A stretch of 64,000 nt of DNA from Parvularcula sp. IMCC14364 (GTDB lineage: Bacteria; Pseudomonadota; Alphaproteobacteria; Caulobacterales; Parvularculaceae). A program made the translations under genes and the position numbers. Shown here piece after piece: positions 8,743 to 18,023 of the stretch (positions are counted from its first letter, which is position 1; every line of letters starts with the position of its first letter). Under the pieces are notes generated by a model. That model was given only the letters and a program-made list of their open reading frames with translations. It ran no database searches and was not told the origin of the DNA. Location: NCBI RefSeq assembly GCF_030758415.1, contig NZ_CP132334.1, forward strand, positions 2,244,001-2,308,000. The letters are read 5' to 3'.

Positions 8743-10161
8743 CTAAAACTGAAAATAGATAAAGGGGCTGGCATCAAGTTTCATGGCAGCAACAGCGATC
8801 GCTAGAGCGGTACCAATGAGCGCATAAGTTATCAATCGACCATACCTAATGGATTTCAATCGGCCCGATGCGCCTGAGATGATAAAAGTATCTACCAGCA
8901 GCGGCATCACAAGCAACACCAGTGGAATTTCCAACGATGCCAGACCAGAATCGTTACGAAGTGCCAGCAGTGCATTAAATACCAACTGTGTATCAGCAGC
9001 ATTTTCAGCTCGAAAGGGGACCCAGCAAGCGGCAACAAACGCCTGCGTCAATAGCCACGCAGCAAACGCAATACCCCACACCCTCCATTTTCCGGCTTTT
9101 GAATTCCCGGACGAGAAGCTTTGATCCCATAATCTATGAACGATCAATGCAGCGCCATGCAGAAAGCCCCACAGGACAAAATTCCAGCTGGCACCGTGCC
9201 AAAGACCGCCCAGCAGCATTGTCTTCATCAGGTTTTGGTTGGTCTGAAGCTTGGAACCCCGATTACCCCCCATCGGAATATAAACATAGTCGCGCAACCA
9301 GCCTGAAAGCGAGATATGCCAACGCCGCCAGAAATCTGCTATGTCACGCGAGGCATACGGAAAATCGAAATTTCTTGGTAACGCAAAACCCAGCATACGC
9401 GCGCAGCCTATCGCCATTGTGGAATAACCTGCGAAATCGAAATATATTTGGCCATAAAAGGCGAATGTCGCAGCTCTTATTGACGCGTTGTCATACCCGG
9501 CGAGGTCAGCAAATACAGGATCTACATACCCGGCAAGATGGTCTGCAAAGACAGCCTTGTAAATCAGTCCGATTACAAATAGCTTCAAACCAGTCAGAAA
9601 ATCATACTCGGAAAATCTCTTTTTCTCCTCCAGCTGAGGGATAAAGTCATGAGCGCGGACAATGGGGCCAGCAACGAGTTGAGGAAAAAAAGAAATGTAA
9701 AGTGCTACTTTAAGGAAGTCCGTTTGACGGCTAATTTCTTCCCTGTAAGCATCAACCAGATAAGAAACCGCCTGAAAAATATAAAAACTAATTCCAACTG
9801 GCAAAATTATATTCAATGTCGAATATGCGGCATTGAACCCAATTACGTTCAGTATATCCACAAAACTATCTGTAAAAAAATTGAAGTACTTGAAGGTCCC
9901 CAAAAGGCACAGTAATGCTACTATAGAAAGCGTGAGAATTAACTTCTTGCGATCAGGATACCTATCAAAAAGCTTCGGCCCGGCCCAGGCAACCATGATA
10001 ACCGCCGCCAAGAGAGCAAGAAAACGCCAATCCCAAGCTGCGTAAAACCAGAAACTGGCGATGAGTAAAAAGATATGGCGTAGTCTGGTAGTACCAATAG
10101 CCCAGTACGAGACCAAAGCCAGCAGGAAAAATATTGCAAACTGATATGAGGTGAATATCAT
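8743..10161 (-). CDS. MBOAT family O-acyltransferase (AlgI-like)
   Basis: Membrane-bound O-acyltransferase, 472 residues with about ten hydrophobic segments, of the AlgI/DltB/PatA type that moves acyl (usually acetyl) groups across the membrane to an extracytoplasmic polysaccharide. Family motifs are FWRRWHISLSGWLRDYVYIP and GGLWHGASWNFVLWGFLHG, the latter carrying the conserved catalytic His. The ATG at 10161 overlaps the stop of the SGNH-like gene by four bases. AlgI-type proteins usually work with a periplasmic SGNH partner, and one is encoded immediately upstream. The likely substrate is the exported glycan of this locus. Confidence 0.9.
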   Translation of the reverse strand: MIFTSYQFAIFFLLALVSYWAIGTTRLRHIFLLIASFWFYAAWDWRFLALLAAVIMVAWAGPKLFDRYPDRKKLILTLSIVALLCLLGTFKYFNFFTDSFVDILNVIGFNAAYSTLNIILPVGISFYIFQAVSYLVDAYREEISRQTDFLKVALYISFFPQLVAGPIVRAHDFIPQLEEKKRFSEYDFLTGLKLFVIGLIYKAVFADHLAGYVDPVFADLAGYDNASIRAATFAFYGQIYFDFAGYSTMAIGCARMLGFALPRNFDFPYASRDIADFWRRWHISLSGWLRDYVYIPMGGNRGSKLQTNQNLMKTMLLGGLWHGASWNFVLWGFLHGAALIVHRLWDQSFSSGNSKAGKWRVWGIAFAAWLLTQAFVAACWVPFRAENAADTQLVFNALLALRNDSGLASLEIPLVLLVMPLLVDTFIISGASGRLKSIRYGRLITYALIGTALAIAVAAMKLDASPFIYFQF

Positions 10162-11351
10162 TCCCTGCCCTCAACCAAGCTATCCGCAAGTTCATCTGCA
10201 AACCACGCACTGAAGACAGGCGCACCCTCACTGGTCAAATGGATAGTGTCGCGCCAGTATTTTTTATCATTCAAAGAAGCAAGCAAGGATGGATCGTCGT
10301 AAGTCAGGCAGTTCCTCGCCCTCACCATAGAACAGACGCCATTTAAATGAATAACTTCATCTGCAGAAATAGTTGGTGTGCTAAAATATATTACCCTCGC
10401 AGAATTGTCATCTCCCCAAGCACGAACAAACCGTGGCGTACGCTCTTCAATCAACCGGTTGCGGGCAAAATCAGCCTCCGGTGCCTGCTGCGAAAAATAA
10501 TCAAGAACGCTCTCTGTAGGCACAAAGTCAAACTCCCTTTGTGCTTTGATAGGTCGATAACCATATACGCCCCTTGTAGCAGACATTGTATCACGCCGTG
10601 ATAAAATACCTATACGCAAGAAATTGCTAAGGCCTGTTTCAAACAGGAATATTTCCATTTTTCTAAGGCCTGTGGCCCACTTCACATCTGCATCTATTTC
10701 CCTATTCCGTCTGATTTTTTCGGGCGTAAAAGGAGCTACAGCGCGGCTCATACCGTCCTGATTTTCCGTAATGGATTTGTAAGCCTGGCGTGCACGTTCA
10801 GGTGAAAGATAATCAAGCACGCGCTGCGCTTTAACATTCTCATGGGCCTTGGCGAGTGGATTCAGATCATATCCAGAATAGACTTCCAGCAGGAAGACAA
10901 TCTGAGAGTTAATAATATTTTTGCGATGGTCCCGAGGCAGATTTTCCAGCAAATATTCATTGAGAAAATTTCGCTCTGTATGGTTTGCGCCCATGAATGT
11001 CAGCTGAATAAGAGTATTTTCTACACCTTTCGAAGTAAGCTCTTTTGAAACCATTTCCCCATCAAGACCGCGCGCTGCCATGCTGCCACCATCAACAACT
11101 ATCAGCACCTTGTCCGGAGTGTGTTGCGCAAGCTTCATCCTGTAGGTTTTTGCAAGGCCGCCCACATCCGTCTGCGGGAGATGGCCCAATACAACAAGCA
11201 AAGTAGAAATGGTCATCATCGCCGCGACACCGCTTGCAAGCATCAAAAGTGAACCGGTCCGCACACGCGGCTTGTGATGTTCGTGGTCCGGGCCAACACG
11301 TATTCCCGCAATAACAGCCAGGGCAAGGATCGCTAAAAATATTCCCAGCAT
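10158..11351 (-). CDS. SGNH-like membrane protein, MBOAT partner
   Basis: A 397-residue protein with two N-terminal hydrophobic segments (about residues 1-17 and 33-57) and a large presumably periplasmic domain. VLIVVDGGSMAARG sits where SGNH/AlgX/AlgJ-type enzymes have the GDS nucleophile block. A late DTIHLTSEG matches the DxxH block that supplies the catalytic Asp and His. It probably accepts acyl groups from the MBOAT protein and places them on the polysaccharide. The start has a GAGGG 9 bases upstream. The Gly-Gly-Ser form of the first block is slightly unusual; overall similarity to known families is low. Confidence 0.65.
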   Translation of the reverse strand: MLGIFLAILALAVIAGIRVGPDHEHHKPRVRTGSLLMLASGVAAMMTISTLLVVLGHLPQTDVGGLAKTYRMKLAQHTPDKVLIVVDGGSMAARGLDGEMVSKELTSKGVENTLIQLTFMGANHTERNFLNEYLLENLPRDHRKNIINSQIVFLLEVYSGYDLNPLAKAHENVKAQRVLDYLSPERARQAYKSITENQDGMSRAVAPFTPEKIRRNREIDADVKWATGLRKMEIFLFETGLSNFLRIGILSRRDTMSATRGVYGYRPIKAQREFDFVPTESVLDYFSQQAPEADFARNRLIEERTPRFVRAWGDDNSARVIYFSTPTISADEVIHLNGVCSMVRARNCLTYDDPSLLASLNDKKYWRDTIHLTSEGAPVFSAWFADELADSLVEGRE

Positions 11352-11373
11352 TTTTGAATACCCTCAAAGAACC

Positions 11374-12285
11374 TTAGACTGACTGTTTGAAAGATGCTGC
11401 AGGCAGCATCAAGGGGCGATCAAAGTCGAGTTGGAATAATCCGCCTGAAAGCGGTGCCTTATCAATCTTTGTCGCGCTCAATCCCGCCCTTGCCGAGGTA
11501 ACAAAAGCTGTTTTTCCTTCGGCACCGCCAAAGACAATACTTGTTGGCTGTGGTACTGGCATTTCGATTGTCGCCACCGTTTCAGCGCTTTTCGGGTCGA
11601 GGCGGCAAATCTTGCTGCCTGCCCAGAATGCAACCCACAGGCCGCCTTCCCGGTCTACTGTCATACCGTCCGGATAGCCGAAGCCAGGCTCAAACTGCCT
11701 GAACAGGCGCTTGTTGGCAAAGCCTTCTAGCGTCAGGTCAGCTGCAAAAATCCGCTGATATTTTGAATCTGTGAAATACACACGCGAAAGGCTGGCATCA
11801 AAAGCTGGCCCGTTTGTGACCCCAAAACCACCTGCCAGTTGATGACAGGCCAGTTTTTCATCCAGCAGCCACCAATTCCCTGTATCCTCCTGCTCCGCAT
11901 CATCCATGGTCCCCGCCCAGAAACGCCCCAAGGGATCACATTTGCCATCATTGAAGCGGTTGCCAGGTAATTTTTTTTCCGGATCATGGATTGGCGCGAT
12001 GGAGACTTCCGGCTTGCCGTCTTCCACATCAAGCCAGGCAAAGCCTGTGCGTGTTGCGGCCACAAAACGCGCCCCTTCAGCTTTAGCAAAGCTGCCAATC
12101 ATCTCTGGAGAGGACCAGGATTTTTTTTCTGCCGTTTTGGTGTCATAGCGGTGCAGTTGCTTGCCCTTTATGTCCGTCCACCAGACCGCCTGCAGCGCGT
12201 GATCCCAGACAGGCCCTTCACCGAGAAGTGCCTCGGCAGGCCAAACACATGATAGGTTTTCAAGAGTTACGGCTTTCACACTCAT
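11374..12285 (-). CDS. SMP-30/gluconolactonase family lactonase
   Basis: Six-bladed beta-propeller hydrolase of the SMP-30/LRE family, 303 residues, which opens sugar lactones using a divalent metal. GEGPVWD near residue 22 supplies the metal-binding Glu. PGNRFNDGKCDPLGRFWAGTM and YFTDS blocks follow, as does YPDGMTVDREGGLWVAFW with its conserved Asp. It overlaps the upstream SDR gene by four bases (ATGA). A lactonase beside two dehydrogenases suggests a route in which a sugar is oxidised to a lactone or acid. The substrate is unknown. Confidence 0.85.
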   Translation of the reverse strand: MSVKAVTLENLSCVWPAEALLGEGPVWDHALQAVWWTDIKGKQLHRYDTKTAEKKSWSSPEMIGSFAKAEGARFVAATRTGFAWLDVEDGKPEVSIAPIHDPEKKLPGNRFNDGKCDPLGRFWAGTMDDAEQEDTGNWWLLDEKLACHQLAGGFGVTNGPAFDASLSRVYFTDSKYQRIFAADLTLEGFANKRLFRQFEPGFGYPDGMTVDREGGLWVAFWAGSKICRLDPKSAETVATIEMPVPQPTSIVFGGAEGKTAFVTSARAGLSATKIDKAPLSGGLFQLDFDRPLMLPAASFKQSV

Positions 12286-13034
12286 GCCGGGTCATGCAGT
12301 CTGGAGAGAACACCACCATCCGCATACAGGGTCTCACCGTGAATGAAAGCAGCCTTGCCGGAAACGAGGAAAACGGCGATTTCTGCCACTTCCCGCGTTG
12401 AGGCAATACGACGCAAGGGATGGGCTTCAGCCAAAGCCTGCAAGGCTTCAGGATTATCCTTGAAGCCTGCTTTCAGCATCGGCGTGTCTGTCGCTGCAGG
12501 CGCAAGGCCGCAGATACGAACCCGGTTCCCAAGATCCACAGCCATGGAACGCGTCAAGCCATGCAAGGCTGTCTTTGTGGTGGCATAAGCGACGAACCCT
12601 TGCTTTGTTGATTGAGCGTGCACCGAGCCGATGTTGAGAACAGTGCCCGCCACAGCCTTTTCAAGATCAGGCAACAAGGACTGGACAAGTCGAAAAGGCG
12701 CCAGCGTATTCACCTTGAATGATTGCAAAAAGTCATTTGCAGACAGATCATCAACCCCGCCAAGAACCTGAAGGGCACCGTTGTTCACAAGGGCATGCAA
12801 CGGCGCACCCGACAGTAAGGTCTGCACATCAGTAACGAGACTCGCCAGAGCCACATCTTCTACCGCAATCTTTTCCAGATCATGCTGAACAAAGCTGAAA
12901 TGATCCGACGGAAAGTCCGGTTCGCGCTGGTCCGTGCCAATAACGCGCCATCCCTTTTCCGCGAAGACCTCTGCCATCTTGTGACCAATACCACCGCATA
13001 CACCGGTGATGAGAATGTTTTTTGGCTCAGACAT
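12282..13034 (-). CDS. Short-chain dehydrogenase/reductase
   Basis: Classical SDR oxidoreductase, 250 residues. The N-terminal NAD(P)-binding motif is TGVCGGIG, then ALVNNGALQ, then a catalytic Ser-Tyr-Lys set with YATTKTALHG as the YxxxK. Asp in IGTDQRE after strand 2 suggests a preference for NAD. The ATG at 13034 overlaps the end of the upstream dehydrogenase gene by 8 bases; a longer TTG start at 13055 would add seven poor residues. It lies between the 2-hydroxyacid dehydrogenase and lactonase genes, so all three probably act on one sugar or sugar acid. Confidence 0.88.
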   Translation of the reverse strand: MSEPKNILITGVCGGIGHKMAEVFAEKGWRVIGTDQREPDFPSDHFSFVQHDLEKIAVEDVALASLVTDVQTLLSGAPLHALVNNGALQVLGGVDDLSANDFLQSFKVNTLAPFRLVQSLLPDLEKAVAGTVLNIGSVHAQSTKQGFVAYATTKTALHGLTRSMAVDLGNRVRICGLAPAATDTPMLKAGFKDNPEALQALAEAHPLRRIASTREVAEIAVFLVSGKAAFIHGETLYADGGVLSRLHDPA

Positions 13035-13962
13035 GTTTTTTAAGGAAATCCTCAATCATATCAATCGTCAGTAAACTGACGTGACGGCTGGCATCTACGG
13101 TATTGGAGCCACTATGGGAACCAAAGATGCACTGATCAAAATCCCTGAGGCGAGAGTTTGCCGGTAATGGCTCCACCTCAAATACATCCAGCGCTGCAGA
13201 AGCTACGATACCTGCCTCCAGCCCTTCGACCAGTGCGGCCTCTTCGATGACGGGCCCTCGGCCGACATTGATAACCCTGACGCCCGGTTTCAACTGAGGC
13301 AGAATACCGCGATTGAACATATGCCGCGTGTATTCGTTCAGGGGACAGGTAAAGATCAGGAAATCTAGCTCGTTCAGACCTTCCGGCCAGGGCAGATGCT
13401 CGACATCTACAAAATCCGCTGACTTGAAGTATGGATCATACGCCACGATCTCCATGTCGAGCGCTGCAAGCCTCTTGCAGGACTGACGCCCGATATCGCC
13501 GAAGCCGACCACGCCTGCCCGCTTGTTCCAGGTAGAAATACCCCCCGGTTTCAGCCACTGGTTCTCGGTCCGGATTTTTCGGTCCATCACGAACAGGTTG
13601 CGCGCGAGGCCAATCGTATAGGCGATAGCAACATCGGCCACTTCCCTGCCGAAAACACCGGGCGTATTCGAGACGGGAATGCCAAGCTCCTCACAGGCGT
13701 CAAAGTCTACATTGTCGATGCCAACACCCCATTTGACAGCAGCCTTGAGCTTGCCGCTCTTGCCGGCTTCGAACACACGCCGCGTCGCCGGGTCATCTCC
13801 GATGATCCAGCCATCAAAGTCTGGCAGCATCTTTATCAGCTCGTCCTCGCTCAATGTCTGAACAACAGTGGCAGCAACGCCTTCAAGCCCCTTTTCTGCA
13901 AAGACAGGGTAAAACTCATCCATCAGGTTGAGCATATTGGGACAGGTAACCAGTACACGCAT
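13027..13962 (-). CDS. D-2-hydroxyacid dehydrogenase
   Basis: NAD-dependent 2-hydroxyacid dehydrogenase related to phosphoglycerate dehydrogenase, 311 residues. It has the nucleotide-binding VVGFGDIGRQ, the catalytic Arg in INVGRGPVIEE, Glu in DVFEVEPLP and His in FGSHSGSNT. KWGVGIDNVDFDACEELGIP is typical of the substrate domain. There is no C-terminal ACT domain, so it is not a feedback-regulated serine-pathway enzyme. Its neighbours (CMP-sugar synthetase-like gene 9 bases upstream, SDR overlapping downstream) point to an acidic-sugar pathway instead. Confidence 0.88.
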   Translation of the reverse strand: MRVLVTCPNMLNLMDEFYPVFAEKGLEGVAATVVQTLSEDELIKMLPDFDGWIIGDDPATRRVFEAGKSGKLKAAVKWGVGIDNVDFDACEELGIPVSNTPGVFGREVADVAIAYTIGLARNLFVMDRKIRTENQWLKPGGISTWNKRAGVVGFGDIGRQSCKRLAALDMEIVAYDPYFKSADFVDVEHLPWPEGLNELDFLIFTCPLNEYTRHMFNRGILPQLKPGVRVINVGRGPVIEEAALVEGLEAGIVASAALDVFEVEPLPANSRLRDFDQCIFGSHSGSNTVDASRHVSLLTIDMIEDFLKKHV

Positions 13963-13971
13963 TTTCCTCGC

Positions 13972-14691
13972 CTACTCCCCGGGCAACAAGGTGCCTGAAG
14001 CGACACGCATCAATAGTGACTCAGCCATGAACCAGTCAGATGGCTCATCAATATCCACTGACTCAAGGTCAGGTGTAACATACATCACGGGGGCTTCACC
14101 GATACGCGCACCCGTTCTGGCAAAGCTGCTTTCGGTAAAAAGGTAGCCCACTGAATTTTCTTCCATATAGGGCGGCAAGTCCTGTGTCCGGATCAGGTTA
14201 GCCGGATCATGATTTATCGGCTCCCCCTCTGGCGTGTAGAATCTTGTCTGGTGTCTGTTCACTGTGAACAGGCTATCGGCGCTGCCGTCGTTCTTTGCTC
14301 CCTCAAAGGTGGAAAGCATGGCCTGGATCGTTTTGGGCGACAGCAAAGGGTTGGTTGTGTGGGTCATGAAATAATAATCTGATGGCTGATTTTTTATATC
14401 ATCCTCAAGTACCAAATTCATGGAGACAAAATCACCACATAATTCAGGTTTGCGATCGCGTATCAGAACACGTCCCGCGCCATCACCATCTCGAAGGCCG
14501 TTGTCCGCCAGTATTTCCCGGGCATCTGTATTGATAACAACCCGGTCAATCGCCTCGACCGACAACAGCGTATCGAGAATCCAGCGGAAAAGAGGCTTGC
14601 CCGCAATATCACGAAAGTTTTTGGAGGTAACGCGCGCGCTATGCGCTTTCATGGGCAAGAGGGCCGTCAGTGTCTTGTTATTGAACGTCAT
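13972..14691 (-). CDS. CMP-sugar synthetase-like cytidylyltransferase
   Basis: Nucleotidyltransferase of the acylneuraminate/Kdo cytidylyltransferase family, 239 residues. The N-terminal LTALLPMKAHSARVTSKNF corresponds to the family loop that binds CTP. GKPLFRWILDTLLSV, VVINTDAREI and YYFMTHTTNPLLSP follow, and SVDIDEPSDWFMAE is the usual late metal-binding segment. It should activate an acidic sugar as a CMP conjugate. No sialic, pseudaminic or legionaminic acid synthase (NeuB type) or Kdo synthase is present here, so the sugar is either made elsewhere or is unusual. The neighbouring dehydrogenases and lactonase are candidates for its synthesis. Confidence 0.82.
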   Translation of the reverse strand: MTFNNKTLTALLPMKAHSARVTSKNFRDIAGKPLFRWILDTLLSVEAIDRVVINTDAREILADNGLRDGDGAGRVLIRDRKPELCGDFVSMNLVLEDDIKNQPSDYYFMTHTTNPLLSPKTIQAMLSTFEGAKNDGSADSLFTVNRHQTRFYTPEGEPINHDPANLIRTQDLPPYMEENSVGYLFTESSFARTGARIGEAPVMYVTPDLESVDIDEPSDWFMAESLLMRVASGTLLPGE

Positions 14692-14735
14692 AAAAGCTCG
14701 GAGGAATGATTGTGAAAATCGCTTATAAGCAAGGC

Positions 14736-15722
14736 TTATCGCTGGTTATAGGCTTCGCTGTCGAGCCCTGAAGCGTCTTTTTCGTCTGCTTCCTGTTTTT
14801 GCAATGCCTTGTCTTGCGCCGGATAATAGTAGCGTTCCTTTTGCGCCCGTGACAGCTTACGATGCTCGTTATGCCCTTTGTAAGTGCCCCAGTACTGGGC
14901 AAACCGAAAGGCGACAATCTCCGATATGCGCGAAAAAGTCCTGCCTTCTGAAAATGCTGCCCTCATGTCCAGAGCGGTCCCGACCGTAAAATAGCGCACA
15001 AAATCCAGTAAAGAGAAATGCACCTCCGGCATGATGTCTCTCAGCACCAGCGCTTCGCGATAATACCGGTTCTGCGTTTGCTTTTGTGATTCTTCATGCA
15101 CATGGGTGACGGGCGCTGAAGCCACATAGGCAATTTTATGGCCAAGTTGCTGAAGCTGTTTGGCCAGGACCATGTCTTCAAGGCCGGTCACTTCTTCATC
15201 GAACGGGTATTGTTCCCAAACCTCACGCAGGATTGCAGCGTTCGCATTATTGCAGAAAAACCCCTCCTGCGGGATCGCATCGCCTTCGGGAAAGTACTTA
15301 TTGAACAAACGATGCTCGGAGAATTTTGTGACCTCATCATGCCCGACCTGCCGACCATAAGTGTAGGATGCCTTGCCAGCAACAAGCGGCTGAACCAATT
15401 CCTGAAGCCAACGATCGTGAGTCGGGATGCAATGTGCTGAAATAAAAACCAGATACTGCCCCCGTGCAAAGGCGCAGCCACGGTTCAGGGAGCGCCCGAA
15501 CGAAAACTCACTTTTTGAAATATGCGTGATACGGCAGTCATGGCACTCTGCGATCTCAATCGTTCTGTCCGTCGAGCCGGAATCGATGAGCACAATCTCG
15601 AAATCCAGACCATCAAGCCTCTGCTGCCGACAGGCCGCCAGCGCCTGATCGAACCACTTTTCCTCGTTCAAGGCACGAAAAACGATACTGATTTCGGGCG
15701 TTGTCACTAAACGGCCTTTCAT
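14736..15722 (-). CDS. Family 2 glycosyltransferase
   Basis: GT-A fold glycosyltransferase, 328 residues, cytoplasmic. It has ISIVFRALNEEKWFDQAL, the IVLIDSGSTDRT nucleotide-binding segment, GRSLNRGCAFARG, and YLVFISAHCIP in place of the usual DxD strand. A later TGLEDMVLAKQL holds the ED catalytic-base motif. The ATG at 15722 fits the normal family N-terminus; a TTG at 15785 would add 21 residues without family features. It is the first gene of the minus-strand polysaccharide run and is divergent from gmd across 236 bases. Confidence 0.85.
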   Translation of the reverse strand: MKGRLVTTPEISIVFRALNEEKWFDQALAACRQQRLDGLDFEIVLIDSGSTDRTIEIAECHDCRITHISKSEFSFGRSLNRGCAFARGQYLVFISAHCIPTHDRWLQELVQPLVAGKASYTYGRQVGHDEVTKFSEHRLFNKYFPEGDAIPQEGFFCNNANAAILREVWEQYPFDEEVTGLEDMVLAKQLQQLGHKIAYVASAPVTHVHEESQKQTQNRYYREALVLRDIMPEVHFSLLDFVRYFTVGTALDMRAAFSEGRTFSRISEIVAFRFAQYWGTYKGHNEHRKLSRAQKERYYYPAQDKALQKQEADEKDASGLDSEAYNQR

Positions 15723-15958
15723 GGGTGCGGCAATATTCAAATCACATATCCCGCACCTCTGTGAAAGTACATAACTCCCGACCAAAGACCAAGGCCAGAT
15801 CAGGATGAGCGAAGCGCAGCCAATGATACTGGTGAAGCGGATCGACTGAATATATCAGGATTAGCAATTGCCAGCCATGGTCTCATTCGTTAGAGGGGCG
15901 AGGGTGAATTGGGCGATTTTCTAGCCCTTGTAGATTTATGGATCAGCCAGGAAAAATG

Positions 15959-17032
15959 ATGACCCAGAAAAAAGCACTCATAACAGGCGTGACCGGACAG
16001 GACGGGGCCTATCTTTCCCGCCTCCTTCTGGAAAAGGGCTATGAAGTTCACGGGATTAAACGTCGTTCTTCATCTTTCAATACCAGCAGGATTGACCCGA
16101 TATACAAGGACCCGCATGTCGATGATGCGAATTTTTTCCTGCATTATGGCGACCTGACGGATTCGACCAATCTGATTCGGATCGTCCAGAGCATTCAGCC
16201 GGACGAGATTTATAATCTCGGGGCGCAGAGCCATGTGCAGGTTTCCTTTGATACGCCTGAATACACCGCCAATGCCGATGCTGTCGGCACGCTGCGACTG
16301 TTAGAAGCGATTCGCATCCTGGGCATGGAAGAAGCGGTAAGGTTCTATCAGGCCTCTACGTCGGAACTGTATGGCAAGGTGCAGGAAGTGCCGCAAAGCG
16401 AAACCACACCATTCTATCCGCGCAGCCCCTACGCAGCAGCGAAGCTGTATTCCTTCTGGATCACGGTGAATTACCGCGAAGCCTATGGCATGCATGCTTC
16501 TAATGGCATCCTGTTTAATCACGAGAGCCCGCTGCGCGGAGAGACATTCGTCACGCGCAAGATCACACGGGCCGTGGCCGCAATAGAACTTGGTTTGCAG
16601 GACAAGATCTATCTCGGCAATCTCGATGCCCAACGCGACTGGGGACACGCGAAAGACTATGTTGAGGGTATGTGGCTGATGATGCAGCAGGCACAGCCGG
16701 ATGACTATGTGCTGGCAACTGGCGAAATGCACTCTGTTCGGAAATTCGTCGAGCTGGCCTTCGCAAAAGTGGGCAAGCAGATTGAGTGGAAGGGCAACGG
16801 CGTCGATGAGAAGGGTTTCGATGCTGCAACCGGCAAAAAGCTGATCGTGATTGATCCACGCTATTTCAGGCCTGCGGAAGTCGAACAGCTTCTTGGTAAC
16901 CCGGCCAAAGCCAAAGAAAAACTTGGCTGGAGCCACAAGGTCAGCTTTGAGCAATTAGTACATGACATGGTCGAGTCTGACCTTGAAGTGGTGGCGCAGG
17001 AAAGCTGGCGCACACGTCGTACAGATGACTGA
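15959..17032 (+). CDS. gmd: GDP-mannose 4,6-dehydratase
   Basis: Converts GDP-D-mannose to GDP-4-keto-6-deoxymannose, the first step towards GDP-L-fucose. It is an extended SDR of 357 residues with the NADP-binding [14 protein letters not shown], the [15 protein letters not shown] segment specific to Gmd, and a catalytic YAAAK. I chose the second of two adjacent ATGs because an AGGA sits six bases before it; ATGs at 15956 and 15938 are alternatives. fcl follows after 20 bases, so the two are co-transcribed. Confidence 0.95.
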   Translation: MTQKKALITGVTGQDGAYLSRLLLEKGYEVHGIKRRSSSFNTSRIDPIYKDPHVDDANFFLHYGDLTDSTNLIRIVQSIQPDEIYNLGAQSHVQVSFDTPEYTANADAVGTLRLLEAIRILGMEEAVRFYQASTSELYGKVQEVPQSETTPFYPRSPYAAAKLYSFWITVNYREAYGMHASNGILFNHESPLRGETFVTRKITRAVAAIELGLQDKIYLGNLDAQRDWGHAKDYVEGMWLMMQQAQPDDYVLATGEMHSVRKFVELAFAKVGKQIEWKGNGVDEKGFDAATGKKLIVIDPRYFRPAEVEQLLGNPAKAKEKLGWSHKVSFEQLVHDMVESDLEVVAQESWRTRRTDD

Positions 17033-17052
17033 ACGAGGCAGGCGGGGCTGAC

Positions 17053-18012
17053 ATGCAGGATACCTATTCGCTTGACGGCAAAAAAGTCTGGGTAACGGGC
17101 CATCGCGGCATGGTTGGCGGGGCGCTTGTGCGTCGTCTGGCAACCGAGAATTGTGCGACCATTCTGACCGCTACTCGTAAAGAGGTTGATCTGAAGCGAC
17201 AAGAGCAGGTGGAAGACTGGATCAACACCAACAAGCCGGATGCTGTCTTCATTGCGGCCGCAAAAGTTGGCGGCATAGTTGCAAATGATACGTACCCAGC
17301 CGAATTTCTCTATGATAATCTGATGATTACCAGCAACATCGTTGAAGCCAGCTACCGTGCGGGCGTCGAGAAACTGATGTTTCTGGGGTCAAGCTGTATC
17401 TACCCCAAATTTGCCACACAACCGATTACAGAAGACCAGTTACTGACAAACTCGCTTGAACCAACCAATGAATGGTATGCGATTGCGAAGATCGCCGGGA
17501 TCAAGCTGTGCCAGGCTTATCGCCGCCAGTATGGCGCTGATTTCATCTCTGCGATGCCCACGAACCTTTACGGACCCGGCGATAACTTTCACCCGCAAAA
17601 CAGCCATGTGATTCCTGCATTGATCCGCAAGGCTCATGAGGCAAAAACAGACGGCGCCGCCTCCATGGAAATCTGGGGCACGGGCACACCGCGCCGTGAG
17701 TTTCTACATGTGGATGACCTAGCAGACGCACTGGTGCATTTGATGAAAATCTATTCAGATGCTGAGCATGTCAATGTTGGCTCCGGTGAGGACCTGACCA
17801 TTGAGGACCTCGCGCGCAATGTGATGGACGTCGTTGGCTTCGAGGGGGAACTGACGAAAAATACGAGCAAGCCTGACGGCACGCCGCGCAAACTAATGAG
17901 CGCTGATAAAATCAGGGGGCTTGGCTGGAAACCGTCTATTTCACTTCAATCCGGTCTGAAAAATGCCTATGACTGGTTTGTGGAAAATGAAGGTCAGTGG
18001 GCAGAGCGCTAA
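17053..18012 (+). CDS. fcl: GDP-L-fucose synthase
   Basis: Epimerase-reductase that completes GDP-L-fucose from the Gmd product, 319 residues. It has the N-terminal [16 protein letters not shown] Rossmann motif, [12 protein letters not shown], catalytic [21 protein letters not shown], and the [18 protein letters not shown] block typical of the family. It lies 20 bases after gmd and converges on a glycosyltransferase gene 11 bases away. Fucose, or another 6-deoxyhexose from the same intermediate, is therefore a probable component of the surface glycan. Confidence 0.95.
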   Translation: MQDTYSLDGKKVWVTGHRGMVGGALVRRLATENCATILTATRKEVDLKRQEQVEDWINTNKPDAVFIAAAKVGGIVANDTYPAEFLYDNLMITSNIVEASYRAGVEKLMFLGSSCIYPKFATQPITEDQLLTNSLEPTNEWYAIAKIAGIKLCQAYRRQYGADFISAMPTNLYGPGDNFHPQNSHVIPALIRKAHEAKTDGAASMEIWGTGTPRREFLHVDDLADALVHLMKIYSDAEHVNVGSGEDLTIEDLARNVMDVVGFEGELTKNTSKPDGTPRKLMSADKIRGLGWKPSISLQSGLKNAYDWFVENEGQWAER

Positions 18013-18023
18013 TCTACTCCCCA

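Noticed and set aside
13972-14691. Complete sialic or legionaminic acid locus
   Set aside because: Only the CMP-activating enzyme is visible; no synthase, epimerase or aminotransferase for such a sugar is in the window.
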